A DNA stretch of 64,000 bases from an uncultured Clostridium sp. GTDB lineage: Bacteria; Bacillota; Clostridia; Clostridiales; Clostridiaceae. The notes under the pieces are model-generated. The model was not told the DNA's origin. It ran no database searches and saw only the letters and a list, made by a program, of their open reading frames with translations. Positions 25,326 to 33,954 of the stretch are shown piece after piece (the stretch's first letter is position 1; the number at the start of each line of letters is the position of its first letter). The stretch is taken from contig CAKVLD010000005.1 in the NCBI GenBank assembly GCA_934755305.1, positions 62,001 to 126,000 of the forward strand, given 5' to 3'. The position numbers and the translations under genes were made by a program.

Positions 25326-25835
25326 TTGTATAATATAGGATATATAACCATAGATGTTTTGTATAAGATGATTAGTAAAAGCAAAGTTATAAAAAAATCA
25401 TACATTAAGCTTTTTATAACTGTATGGAGTTTTATATGCTTAGTATTTTGGGGAATTTCGTATAGTATAAAAAAAGAAGTTTTTTCATCTATTTTTTTTA
25501 TACAAGTGCTTTTAGGTGTATATATATTAGTAATACTAATATATATGTTATGCATTAAGAGGTTAATGAGGAATATAGCCAAGGTATTATTGAGAGTAAA
25601 AGATAAAGAACGGGATATTGAATTAGAAGAAGAAGGATATGTCTATAAGACTTCTGAAGTTAATATTAATTTAAAAAAGGATACGGTTAAGGAAGTTATT
25701 CAAGATAAATATTATACAATGTTAATTATTAAGCCATTATCTGCAAGTAGGTTCAAGTACAATGTGATAGTTGTACTAAATAGTATTTTTAAAACACAAG
25801 AGAATTATGAGAGTTTTATACAAGATATTACTTAA
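25326..25835 (+). CDS. YcxB-like membrane protein
   Basis: The start is TTG 25326 after AAGGAGGG. The 169-residue protein has two membrane helices (about 27-48 and 55-78). A cytosolic C-terminal domain follows whose end, YNVIVVLNSIFKTQENYESFI, matches the pattern of YcxB-family proteins. It has its own terminator and lies between 50-bp direct repeats, so it may be part of a mobile or duplicated segment. Function unknown. Confidence 0.7.
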   Translation: MYNIGYITIDVLYKMISKSKVIKKSYIKLFITVWSFICLVFWGISYSIKKEVFSSIFFIQVLLGVYILVILIYMLCIKRLMRNIAKVLLRVKDKERDIELEEEGYVYKTSEVNINLKKDTVKEVIQDKYYTMLIIKPLSASRFKYNVIVVLNSIFKTQENYESFIQDIT

Positions 25836-25836
25836 A

Positions 25837-25884
25837 ATAGAAAAAAAGAAGGATAATATTAACATCCTTCTTTTTTCTATTTAG
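25837..25884 (+). terminator. Terminator of the YcxB-like gene
   Basis: Near-perfect stem AAATAGAAAAAAAGAAGGAT pairing with ATCCTTCTTTTTTCTATTT, loop of about 8 nt. Confidence 0.85.
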
Positions 25885-25907
25885 ATGCACAATATAAAAG
25901 CTATTTG

Positions 25908-25957
25908 ATATTAATAGTTATAGATTAGGTAAGGGTAAATGTTATGATAACTAAAAA
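25908..25957 (+). repeat. 50-bp direct repeat, right copy (fourth tag of the family)
   Basis: Partner of 24881-24930. It ends in the tag ATGTTATGATAACTAAAAA, but no hairpin follows. Instead the truncated gene remnant begins about 20 bases later. Confidence 0.85.
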
Positions 25958-25979
25958 TGAATATGATATTAATATATAG

Positions 25980-26522
25980 AGACGAGATGTAAACCCAGAA
26001 GAAACAGCTAATAAAGAAGAACCTTTAGTTATAAATGAAAATCAAAAAGAAAATGTAGAGGTAAATGAAAATCAAAGTGAACAAGTAAAACAGAAAGAGG
26101 AACCTAAGAAACAACCAGTTAATCAAAATCCTCAGCCAAGTAATCCGAATCCAACGTTAGTAGTAGATAATACACCTATTACATATACAAGTTCAGGATT
26201 AGGAATTACTTTTGATATACCAGCAAGCTGGAAAGATAAATACTATATAGATGATACTGGTTCTACAGTAAAAATATATACAAAACATTCTCAAAACAAT
26301 ATAGGATGTGGATTGTTGGTTACAATTACAAGTGATGGAGAATCTTGCGGCAATGGAGAATATTTAGATACTATAGGTGGCGAAAAGGTTAAGAATATAA
26401 ATGGTAAGACATATTATGTTGGAGGGCCTTTAGATTTTAGAATGGAAGAAGATGATTCATTAGTAGAAGTATATAGGAATATGATTCAACAAAGAGAAAG
26501 TGTCGTTAAGTCTTTAAGATAA
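25980..26522 (+). pseudogene. 5'-truncated surface-protein gene
   Basis: A 180-codon open frame follows an in-frame TAG (25977-25979), with no start codon or ribosome site near its beginning. It encodes a low-complexity Glu/Asn/Gln/Pro linker (EENQ-type repeats, PVNQNPQPSNPNPTL). A folded domain follows (ITYTSSGLGITFDIPASW, NIGCGLLVTITSDGESCGNG) and ends at SVVKSLR. The linker is of the kind found after a signal peptide or membrane anchor, which is missing. The truncation point lies at the right 50-bp repeat. An internal TTG/ATG start is possible but would remove most of the domain. Function of the intact form unknown. Confidence 0.7.
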
Positions 26523-26543
26523 AAATTATTTTTAAAAAGTAAA

Positions 26544-26665
26544 AGGCCAACCTACGGGGAATAGGTTGGCTGGGAGATATAATCGCCTAAACAATAAGTT
26601 ATTGGGATTCCCTTATGAGTACAAACGATAACTCGATAAGGATTGGTTTTATTAATGTTATTTTT
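26544..26665 (+). ncRNA. Candidate structured RNA
   Basis: GC content rises locally and several helices can form. GCCAACCT/AGGTTGGC (26546-26570) has a 9-nt loop. GGGA/TCCC (26572-26611) encloses the palindrome CAATAAGTTATTG. CCTTATGAGT/ACTCGATAAGG (26611-26641) has one bulge. A T-rich run follows. No known riboswitch family is recognised. The rest of the gap to 27080 is very AT-rich and shows no gene. Confidence 0.45.
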
Positions 26666-27080
26666 TATGTACTATATACAAATACAATTAAAAAATAAGG
26701 GGAGCGGATAGATATTAACTATCCTTGACTATATTAAAACATTTTATTTATAGTAAGTCAATGTTAAATAGTAGGAATTATTGTATAAAAAATACATAAA
26801 AGAAATAAAAAGAACAAATTATTATCGAAAAACAAGAAAAAATGTCGTTTTTAAATAAAAATGATTTCATATATCGACAAAAAATATAAAAATAATTTAT
26901 TTTTTATATTTTTTTAAACAAAGTTTTAATTCTTTATTTTGTTTCTCAATGATATATTATTACATAGTGAGGATAATAAGTTTAAATTGCAAATTACATA
27001 TAACTAGAGATTAAGATTAGATAGTTATAGGCTATAATAATACTAGAAGGAATATAAGAATATAAAAGTAGGTGAAGTAA

Positions 27081-27494
27081 TTGCAAAAGATAGAAACAAC
27101 TATCTTAGAAAAACTAAAAAGTATAGACAGTATTAATTTTTTAAGTAAGTATAGTATTAATAGTTTTATATTATTTGGAAGCTTGAATAATGGTGAATTT
27201 ACAGAAGAATCTGATGTGGATTTAGCAATAATATGCGAAGAAAAGATGAACTTAGAAAACATATTAGAAATAGAATTATATTTTGAAGACATTTTAAAAA
27301 GAGAAATTGATGTAATAGATTTAAAAAGTGATAGTCTGGATTTGTTTTTAAAGATTAATATATTAAATAATGGAAAGGTATTATATACAAGGGATGAAAA
27401 TAAGGTTTTAGAAGAATTTAAGAATACAGTAGATTGGATTTATAGAGAAAATAAAGATTATATATTTTTCAGAAAAAGGGATGTGTTAGGGTGA
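27081..27494 (+). CDS. MNT-type nucleotidyltransferase (MntA antitoxin-like)
   Basis: The start is TTG 27081 after AGGTGAAG. The 137-residue protein has the minimal nucleotidyltransferase motif FGSLNNGEFTEESDVDLAI (GS-x10-DxD) and a third acidic residue in REIDVIDL. In MntA/HepT modules this enzyme AMPylates a tyrosine of the HEPN toxin and so neutralises it. The TGA stop overlaps the GTG start of the HEPN gene by four bases, indicating translational coupling. Confidence 0.85.
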   Translation: MQKIETTILEKLKSIDSINFLSKYSINSFILFGSLNNGEFTEESDVDLAIICEEKMNLENILEIELYFEDILKREIDVIDLKSDSLDLFLKINILNNGKVLYTRDENKVLEEFKNTVDWIYRENKDYIFFRKRDVLG

Positions 27495-27715
27495 ATAAAG
27501 AAAGGCTTATAAGCCTTCATGAAAGTTTTATAGTATTAAATGAAAATGAGGTTATAAGTGATGAACTATTTGAGTGTTTAGATAAATCAAGATTAATTAG
27601 AAATAGAATTTCTCATAGATATAAAGAGCCAAGCCATGAAGATTTGCTTGATCATGTAAAAAAATATAAATCACAGTTTAAAGAAATAGTTACAATATCA
27701 AAGAAATATCTTTAA
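27491..27715 (+). CDS. Shortened HEPN-domain protein (HepT toxin-like)
   Basis: Starts at GTG 27491, overlapping the MNT gene. The frame is closed upstream by TAA at 27452, so no longer N-terminus is possible in frame from this start. At 74 residues it matches only the C-terminal half of HepT proteins (usually about 130-140). The catalytic ribonuclease motif RNRISHRY (R-x4-H-x-Y) is intact, including the Tyr that MntA enzymes modify. The N-terminal helices of the four-helix HEPN bundle are missing. It may be a decayed toxin or a minimal version. Confidence 0.75.
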   Translation: MNKERLISLHESFIVLNENEVISDELFECLDKSRLIRNRISHRYKEPSHEDLLDHVKKYKSQFKEIVTISKKYL

Positions 27716-27740
27716 TTTAGAGATGTGTTGGGGGCTTATT

Positions 27741-28631
27741 TTGTTAATTAATAATAAAGAGTATATATACAAATGTGATTACAAAGGTGATGAGAAGGCT
27801 AGAGAAAGCTTTAATAAACTTACAGAAAAAACATATGGCTTTAATTTTAGAGAATGGTACAATAAAGGCCAGTGGCAAGATAAATATATTCCATATTCTT
27901 TATTTGATGAAGATAAGGCTATAGCTAATGTGTCAGTAAACATTATGGATACTATAGTTTGTGGATATAAACAGAGGCTTATTCAGCTTGGAACTGTTAT
28001 GACTGATAAGGATTATAGAGGACAAGGTTTAAGTAAGTTTCTAATGGAAAAAGTTATAGAAGAGTGGGAAGATAAATGTGATTTTTTATATCTTTTTGCT
28101 AATGATAGTGTTCTTAATTTTTACCCTAAGTTTGGTTTTAAAAAATATAATGAGTATCAATATTCAATAGGTATTTTTGAAAAAGATAATAATCTTATAA
28201 CTAGAAAATTAAATATTGATAATTTAGATGATAGAAGTTTATTTATGGATATATTTAATAACGATAAATATGAAGCTAAGCTTAGTCAGAAAGCTAATAA
28301 AGATTTATTAATGTTTTATTGTGATAATTTTTTAAAGAATAATATTTATTATATTGAAGAGTTTAACGTAATAGCTATATGTGAATATGATAATGAAGTT
28401 TTAAACTTACAAGAATTATTTTCAAAAAAAGAAGTTGATCTGAAAAGAATTATAAATGTACTTGTTAATGAACAAACTAAAAAAGTAATTTTAGGTTTTA
28501 CTCCTAAAGATATTTTGGATTTTAAGGAAAGCATTTTGCAGGAAGAAGATACTACACTTTTTATTAGGGGGAAGGTAGGAGAACTCTTTGAAAAAGAAAA
28601 GTTAATGTTTCCTTTATTAGCACATGCATAG
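27741..28631 (+). CDS. GNAT-family N-acetyltransferase
   Basis: The most likely start is TTG 27741, seven bases after TTGGGGG; an ATG at 27723 is in frame but has no ribosome site. The protein is about 296 residues. The acetyl-CoA-binding motif lies in LIQLGTVMTDKDYRGQGLSKFLMEKVI, followed by LYLFANDSVLNFYPKFGFKKY. The C-terminal half shows no motif I recognise. It is a stand-alone gene between the HEPN gene and ileS; the substrate is unknown. Confidence 0.85.
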   Translation: MLINNKEYIYKCDYKGDEKARESFNKLTEKTYGFNFREWYNKGQWQDKYIPYSLFDEDKAIANVSVNIMDTIVCGYKQRLIQLGTVMTDKDYRGQGLSKFLMEKVIEEWEDKCDFLYLFANDSVLNFYPKFGFKKYNEYQYSIGIFEKDNNLITRKLNIDNLDDRSLFMDIFNNDKYEAKLSQKANKDLLMFYCDNFLKNNIYYIEEFNVIAICEYDNEVLNLQELFSKKEVDLKRIINVLVNEQTKKVILGFTPKDILDFKESILQEEDTTLFIRGKVGELFEKEKLMFPLLAHA

Positions 28632-28741
28632 GTATAGAGTTTAAAATTTTGATAATAATATCTAACTAAGATTAAGTTGCTAATTAGATAATTGACAAAT
28701 ATTGAAATTATGCATATAATTAAATACATTAAAAACTATGA

Positions 28742-28992
28742 TTAGGAAAAGTAATTAAGTAGCCTAATTTAAGAGAGTAACTGGTTGGTGCAAAGTTATA
28801 TAGAGCTTAATGAAAATCACCTAGGAGTTGGAAATTGAACAGCTTTAAGCTAATTAGGTTTTCCCGTTAGTCTGCGTTAAAGGATAGAGTATGAAAGTAC
28901 TTGAGATAAACGTCTAACTAATTATACAATGACGTATAACCATAGGTGGTATAGCGAATTCACTTCGTCCTTTTGGGATGGAGTTTTTTTTA
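28742..28992 (+). promoter_or_regulatory. T-box leader of ileS
   Basis: The T-box sequence AGGTGGTATAGCG is at 28944-28956. A terminator stem ACTTCGTCC/GGATGGAGT with a T run follows (28962-28991). The upstream ~200 nt contain Stem I-type elements. An ATC in TGAAAATCACC (near 28811-28821) fits an isoleucine specifier codon, though the fold was not computed. Uncharged tRNA-Ile should allow readthrough into ileS. Confidence 0.88.
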
Positions 28993-29081
28993 TGCTTATA
29001 TATTTACCCGTGAGTAATATCACAAGGAAAAGTAAATACTTTAAACAAAGTTAGTATAAAAATTAGAGAGGAGTATCTTAG

Positions 29082-32000
29082 ATGTACAAAAAAGTTGAAC
29101 TTTCAAATGGTTTTGTTGGTATGGAAAAAGAAGTAGCAGACCTTTGGAAAGCAAAAAATGTTATTAAGAAAAATTTTGATATGAATCAAGATGGTGAATA
29201 TTTCACTTTCTATGATGGACCTCCAACAGCAAATGGTAAACCACACGTAGGACATATCTTAACAAGAGTTATGAAAGATATTATCCCAAGATATAAGGTT
29301 ATGAAGGGATATAAAGTTATAAGAAAAGCTGGTTGGGATACTCATGGTCTTCCAGTTGAACTTGAAATAGAAAAGAAGCTTGGAATTTCAGGTAAGGAAC
29401 AAATAGAAGAATACGGAGTAGAAAAATTCGTAAAAGAATGTAAGGACAGTGTTTTCACATATGTTAGTATGTGGGAAAAGATGACTGAACAAATAGGTTA
29501 CTGGGTTGATATGGATGATCCATATGTAACTTACCATAATCCATACATTGAATCAGTATGGTGGGCATTAAAACAAATGTGGAATAAGGATCTTTTATAT
29601 GAAGGACACAAGGTAATGCCATACTGTCCAAGATGTGGAACAGCTTTATCTTCACACGAAGTTGCTCAAGGATATAAGGATGTTAAGGATTTAACTGCTA
29701 TAGCTAAGTTTAAGGTTGCTAATGAAGAAAACAAATATATCTTAGCATGGACAACAACTCCTTGGACATTACCATCAAACTTAGCTCTTTGTATAAACAA
29801 AGCTTACACTTATATAGAAGCTAAAGTAGGAGAAGAAATTTACATTTTAGCTAAGGACCTTGCAGATAAGGTACTTGGAGAAGAATATGAAATAGTTAAA
29901 GAATTCAATGGTTCAGAACTTTTAGGAACTAAATATGAACAATTAATGCCTTTTGGTAAGGTTGAAGGTAAAGCTTTTGAAGTAATTCATGGTGATTACG
30001 TAACTTTAACAGATGGTACTGGAGTAGTTCATATAGCACCAGCTTATGGTGAAGACGATAGTTTAGTTGCTAAGGCTAATGGAATCACATTTATAAACTT
30101 AGTTGATAAAGAAGGTAAATTCGTAGAAGAAGTTACTCCTTGGGCTGGTAAGTTTGTTAAGAAATGTGATGAGAGTATATGTAAATGGCTAGAAGAAAAC
30201 AACAAGTTATTCAAAGCAGAAAAACATTTACACTCATATCCACACTGTTGGAGATGTGACACACCACTTCTTTACTATCCAAAAGAAAGCTGGTTTGTTA
30301 GAATGTCTTCTCTAAGAGACAAACTTTTAGAAAACAACAATAAGATTAACTGGTATCCAGATAACATTAGAACAGGTAGATTTGGTAAATTCCTTGAAAA
30401 TGTTATTGACTGGGGTATATCAAGAGATAGATATTGGGGAACACCACTTCCAATTTGGGAATGTGAATGTGGCCATAAAGAATGTATAGGAAGCATTGAA
30501 GAACTTAAGGAAAAAGGAATTAACGTTCCAGATGATATAGAACTTCATAAGCCATATATAGATAATGTTCACTTAAAATGTCCTCATTGTTCAAAGGAAA
30601 TGCATAGAGTTAAAGAAGTTATTGACTGTTGGTTTGACTCAGGTTCAATGCCATTTGCTCAATTACATTATCCATTTGAAAACAAAGAATTATTTGAACA
30701 AAATTATCCAGCTCAATTTATATCAGAAGCTGTAGACCAAACTAGAGGATGGTTCTATACATTACTTGCAATTTCAACAGCAGTATTTGATAGAAATCCA
30801 TTTGAAAATTGTATAGTTTTAGGTCACGTTCTTGATAAGAAGGGCTTAAAGATGTCTAAGTCAAAGGGTAACGTAGTAGATCCATTTGAAGTATTAGCTT
30901 CTCAAGGAGCAGATGCTACAAGATGGCATTTCTATACTGCAAGTGCACCATGGCTTCCAACTAGATTCTCAACTGATGATGTAGGAGAATCACAAAGAAA
31001 GTTCTTAAGTACATTATGGAACGTATACTCATTCTATGTACTTTATGCAGATATAGATGGATTCAATCCATTAGAATATAAAGATTTCAAATCTGATAAT
31101 GTAATGGATAAATGGATAATGTCTAAGTTAAATACATTAGTTAAAGATGTTGATTCTAAACTTGAATCATATGATATTACAAGTGCAGCACTTAAGATAG
31201 AAAGCTTTACTGATGAATTATCAAACTGGTATGTAAGAAGAAATAGAGCTAGATACTGGTCACAAGAATTAACTGATGATAAGATAGGAGCATATGTAAC
31301 TTTATATAGAGTATTAGTTACTTTAGCAAAGGTTGCAGCACCATTTGTACCATTTATAACAGAAGAAATTTATCAAAACTTAGTAGTTAATTTAGATAAA
31401 GATGCTGAAGAAAGTATCCACTTATGTACTTGGCCAGAAGTTCAAGAAGATGCAATAAACAAAGAATTAGAAAAAGAAATGGATTTAGCTTACACAATAG
31501 TTAAACTTGGTAGAAGTGCTAGAAATGGAGCTAATATAAAGAATAGACAGCCACTTTCTGAAATCTTAGTTTCAGTAGCATCACTTCCTGAATACTACGG
31601 AGATATCATAACTGATGAGTTAAATATCAAGAATATTAAGTTTGGTGCAGACCTTTCAGAACATGTTAACTTTGAACTTAAACCAAATCTACCAGTACTA
31701 GGTAGAGCTTATGGTAAGTTAATTCCTGCTATAAGAAAAGAAATAGCTTCTAAGAACCAAATGGAATTAGCTCAAAAGCTTAAGAGTGGTAATGTTGAAG
31801 TTATAAACGTTGATGGAACTGAAATAGAATTAAATTCAGAAAATATACTTGTAACAATGCAAGGTTTAGAAGGTTATGCTTTTGCAGGTGAAGGTGAAAT
31901 CGGAGTTGTTCTAGATACTCATATAACAGATGAATTAAGAGAAGAAGGTCATGTAAGAGAAATGATTTCTAAGATTCAAAATATGAGAAAAGAAAAAGGC

Positions 32001-32195
32001 TTCGAAGTAGCAGATAAAATAACTCTTTATGTTGCAAACAATGAGATGTTAGAAGCAGTAATTAAGAAGTTTGAAAATACAATAAAGAAAGAGACTTTAA
32101 CAGTTGAAGTTGTATACGGAAAAGATGGTGTTAACTACACTGAAACAACAATAAATGGCGAAAAGCTAGGTATGGATGTTGAAGTAGTTAGATAA
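29082..32195 (+). CDS. ileS: Isoleucyl-tRNA synthetase
   Basis: Charges tRNA-Ile. The 1037-residue class I enzyme has HVGH at 55-58, the editing domain (TTTPWTLPSNLAL) and KMSKS at 590-594. A zinc-type pair is seen in CPRCGTALSSHEV and CDTPLL. Its length and signatures (DGPPTANGKPHVGHIL, DTHGLPVE) resemble the eukaryote-like type-2 IleRS more than the E. coli type, which in other bacteria is linked with mupirocin tolerance. AGAGAGGAG precedes the ATG. Expression is controlled by the T-box upstream. Confidence 0.97.
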   Translation: MYKKVELSNGFVGMEKEVADLWKAKNVIKKNFDMNQDGEYFTFYDGPPTANGKPHVGHILTRVMKDIIPRYKVMKGYKVIRKAGWDTHGLPVELEIEKKLGISGKEQIEEYGVEKFVKECKDSVFTYVSMWEKMTEQIGYWVDMDDPYVTYHNPYIESVWWALKQMWNKDLLYEGHKVMPYCPRCGTALSSHEVAQGYKDVKDLTAIAKFKVANEENKYILAWTTTPWTLPSNLALCINKAYTYIEAKVGEEIYILAKDLADKVLGEEYEIVKEFNGSELLGTKYEQLMPFGKVEGKAFEVIHGDYVTLTDGTGVVHIAPAYGEDDSLVAKANGITFINLVDKEGKFVEEVTPWAGKFVKKCDESICKWLEENNKLFKAEKHLHSYPHCWRCDTPLLYYPKESWFVRMSSLRDKLLENNNKINWYPDNIRTGRFGKFLENVIDWGISRDRYWGTPLPIWECECGHKECIGSIEELKEKGINVPDDIELHKPYIDNVHLKCPHCSKEMHRVKEVIDCWFDSGSMPFAQLHYPFENKELFEQNYPAQFISEAVDQTRGWFYTLLAISTAVFDRNPFENCIVLGHVLDKKGLKMSKSKGNVVDPFEVLASQGADATRWHFYTASAPWLPTRFSTDDVGESQRKFLSTLWNVYSFYVLYADIDGFNPLEYKDFKSDNVMDKWIMSKLNTLVKDVDSKLESYDITSAALKIESFTDELSNWYVRRNRARYWSQELTDDKIGAYVTLYRVLVTLAKVAAPFVPFITEEIYQNLVVNLDKDAEESIHLCTWPEVQEDAINKELEKEMDLAYTIVKLGRSARNGANIKNRQPLSEILVSVASLPEYYGDIITDELNIKNIKFGADLSEHVNFELKPNLPVLGRAYGKLIPAIRKEIASKNQMELAQKLKSGNVEVINVDGTEIELNSENILVTMQGLEGYAFAGEGEIGVVLDTHITDELREEGHVREMISKIQNMRKEKGFEVADKITLYVANNEMLEAVIKKFENTIKKETLTVEVVYGKDGVNYTETTINGEKLGMDVEVVR

Positions 32196-32203
32196 TACTT
32201 GAA

Positions 32204-32247
32204 AATAAGTCTGAGTAATATAATTTTATATTACTCAGATTTATTTT
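32204..32247 (+). terminator. Terminator of ileS
   Basis: Stem AATAAGTCTGAGTAATATAA pairing with TTATATTACTCAGATTTATT, then seven T. Confidence 0.9.
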
Positions 32248-32325
32248 TTTGTACATGAATTGTTATTAAAAAAATGGGAAAAATTATAATGTGTACTAAT
32301 TTGAACGGTGTTTATTTAATGCAAA

Positions 32326-32395
32326 TATTTTTTTGATGTGTTTGATGCATATGTTTTTTTGATGTGTTTGATGCGTATATTTTTTAGTGCAACAG
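32326..32395 (+). repeat. Tandem T7-GATG repeats
   Basis: Two 26-bp-period copies of TTTTTTTGATGTGTTTGATGC (ending at 32348 and 32374) and a third partial copy. The same motif recurs at 48121-48190. The stretch from 32248 to 32554 is otherwise AT-rich, with the ccpA promoter near 32499 (TATAAT). Confidence 0.7.
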
Positions 32396-32554
32396 CATCT
32401 TTAAATAATATAAATTTTCGTAAAATAAAGAATAATAAAACTAGAGATATTTTAAGAAAAACTTTAAAATAACGAGTTATTTGCTTGTTAATGGTATAAT
32501 ATATAGGTATAATTAAGAATTAGAAATAATAAAAAAATGGGAGTGATAAGAAAA

Positions 32555-33553
32555 ATGGCAACTTCTATTAAAGACGTAGCAAAAGAAGCAGGAGTATCTA
32601 TTGCCACTGTGTCAAGGGTACTAAATGACATAGATGTAGTAAACGAAGACACAAAGAAAAAGGTTTTAGATGCCATTAAAAAGTTAGGCTACAGACCAAA
32701 TATTGTAGCAAGAAGTTTAAAAACACAAAGAACTAAGACTATAGGTATATTAATTCCAGATATATCAAGTCAATTCTATCCAGAAATAGTTAGAGGAGCA
32801 GAAGACGTTTCACATATTTATGATTATAACGTTATTTTATGTAATTCAGATTTTGATCCAGAAAAAGAAAAAGAATATTTAAGAGTTTTAAAAGAAAAGA
32901 TGGTTGACGGTGTAATTTACATGAGTAGTTCTCTTAATGAAGAAATTCTAGATGTGATAAATGAATTAGACTTAAAGACAGTATTAGTTGAAACAAAGGA
33001 TAAGGATGAAGCATTTCCTAGTGTAACTATAGATAATGTTAGTGCTGTTTATGATGGAACTAAATATCTTATAGATAATGGACTTAAGAACTTAGCATTT
33101 ATAGGAGTTGATGCAGATCATAAGAATGCTTGGGGAGAAAGATATATAGGATTTGAAAAAGCATTAAACAATTCTGATTTAACAGTAGATAGTGACTTAG
33201 TATTTTTAGATACATTAAAAGTTAAATCTGGGGTAGCTGCAGTTAAAAAATTCATCGAAAGCGGGAAGAAATTTGATGGAATAGTATGTGCATCAGATGA
33301 AATAGCTATGGGAGCTATAAATGAACTTAGAGATAATGGAATAAAAGTTCCAGAAGATGTTAGTGTTTTAGGATTTAATAATAATTATGCTGGTTCAATA
33401 TTCTATCCAAAAATATCAACAATATCTCAACCAAGTTATGATATGGGATCTGTTGCTATGAGAATGCTTATAAAGATTCTTAATAAAAAAGAATTAGATC
33501 AAGATCAATATGTACTTGATTATGAATTTATTAAGAGAAATAGTACCAAATAG
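32555..33553 (+). CDS. ccpA: LacI-family regulator, probable catabolite control protein A
   Basis: The start is ATG 32555 (MATSIKDVAKEAGVSIATVSRVL) after GGGAGTG. The 332-residue protein has an N-terminal LacI helix-turn-helix with hinge (RPNIVARSLKT) and a periplasmic-binding-protein-like core. The pattern IGILIPDISSQFYPEIVRGAED and VLGFNNNYAGSIFYPKISTISQP fits CcpA, which binds HPr-Ser-P rather than a sugar. It is monocistronic and not beside sugar genes, as expected for a global regulator. The ligand class is inferred. Confidence 0.85.
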   Translation: MATSIKDVAKEAGVSIATVSRVLNDIDVVNEDTKKKVLDAIKKLGYRPNIVARSLKTQRTKTIGILIPDISSQFYPEIVRGAEDVSHIYDYNVILCNSDFDPEKEKEYLRVLKEKMVDGVIYMSSSLNEEILDVINELDLKTVLVETKDKDEAFPSVTIDNVSAVYDGTKYLIDNGLKNLAFIGVDADHKNAWGERYIGFEKALNNSDLTVDSDLVFLDTLKVKSGVAAVKKFIESGKKFDGIVCASDEIAMGAINELRDNGIKVPEDVSVLGFNNNYAGSIFYPKISTISQPSYDMGSVAMRMLIKILNKKELDQDQYVLDYEFIKRNSTK

Positions 33554-33566
33554 AATAATAAAAAGT

Positions 33567-33606
33567 AAGATGATTTCTATATTATTTTAGAAATCATCTT
33601 TAATTT
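33567..33606 (+). terminator. Terminator of ccpA
   Basis: Stem AAGATGATTTCTA/TAGAAATCATCTT followed by TAATTT. Confidence 0.75.
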
Positions 33607-33651
33607 ATGACAAAATTGCAAATTAAGTTAGTTATATATTTATGCTACAGA

Positions 33652-33837
33652 CTAAAGAATACCTTCTGTTTTTAATAAGTCTTCTAATTTCTTCACTTTT
33701 TCATTTAGAGATACAAACTTTTCTTTTAAAAGATCCTTCGATAAATTATCATCTGTTACAACCTTTTCTAAATCTTCTACAGCTTTTAAAGCATCTTCAA
33801 TATCTTGTTGAGCAATTTTTAAGTTAGTGTTATCCAT
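33652..33837 (-). CDS. Small coiled-coil protein (61 aa)
   Basis: A strong ribosome site (AAAGGAGAG) precedes ATG 33837, which supports a real gene over the antisense frame. The acidic, helical protein MDNTNLKIAQQDIEDALKAV has heptad-like Leu/Val spacing and ends in LKTEGIL. No known family is recognised. It is divergent from spmA. Confidence 0.75.
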   Translation of the reverse strand: MDNTNLKIAQQDIEDALKAVEDLEKVVTDDNLSKDLLKEKFVSLNEKVKKLEDLLKTEGIL

Positions 33838-33954
33838 TAGTTACTCTCCTTTTATGTAAAAATAATAAGCTTACATATTAATCCTATCACTACTAAAAAA
33901 GTAACGCAAGGCATATATTTTATTGAGTAAATTAACTTTTCTTAGGAGGAAATG

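Noticed and set aside
26572..26611. Resemblance of ATATAATCGCC to the J1/2 segment of purine riboswitches
   Set aside because: The diagnostic J2/3 sequence (GTTTCTACC) and the paired loops are absent, and no purine gene follows.
26820..26880. TGTCG / CGACA pair resembling Spo0A boxes
   Set aside because: Only partial matches in extremely AT-rich DNA; too weak to call.
33642..33827. Plus-strand 61-codon frame
   Set aside because: It is antisense to the minus-strand small gene, which has the strong ribosome site.
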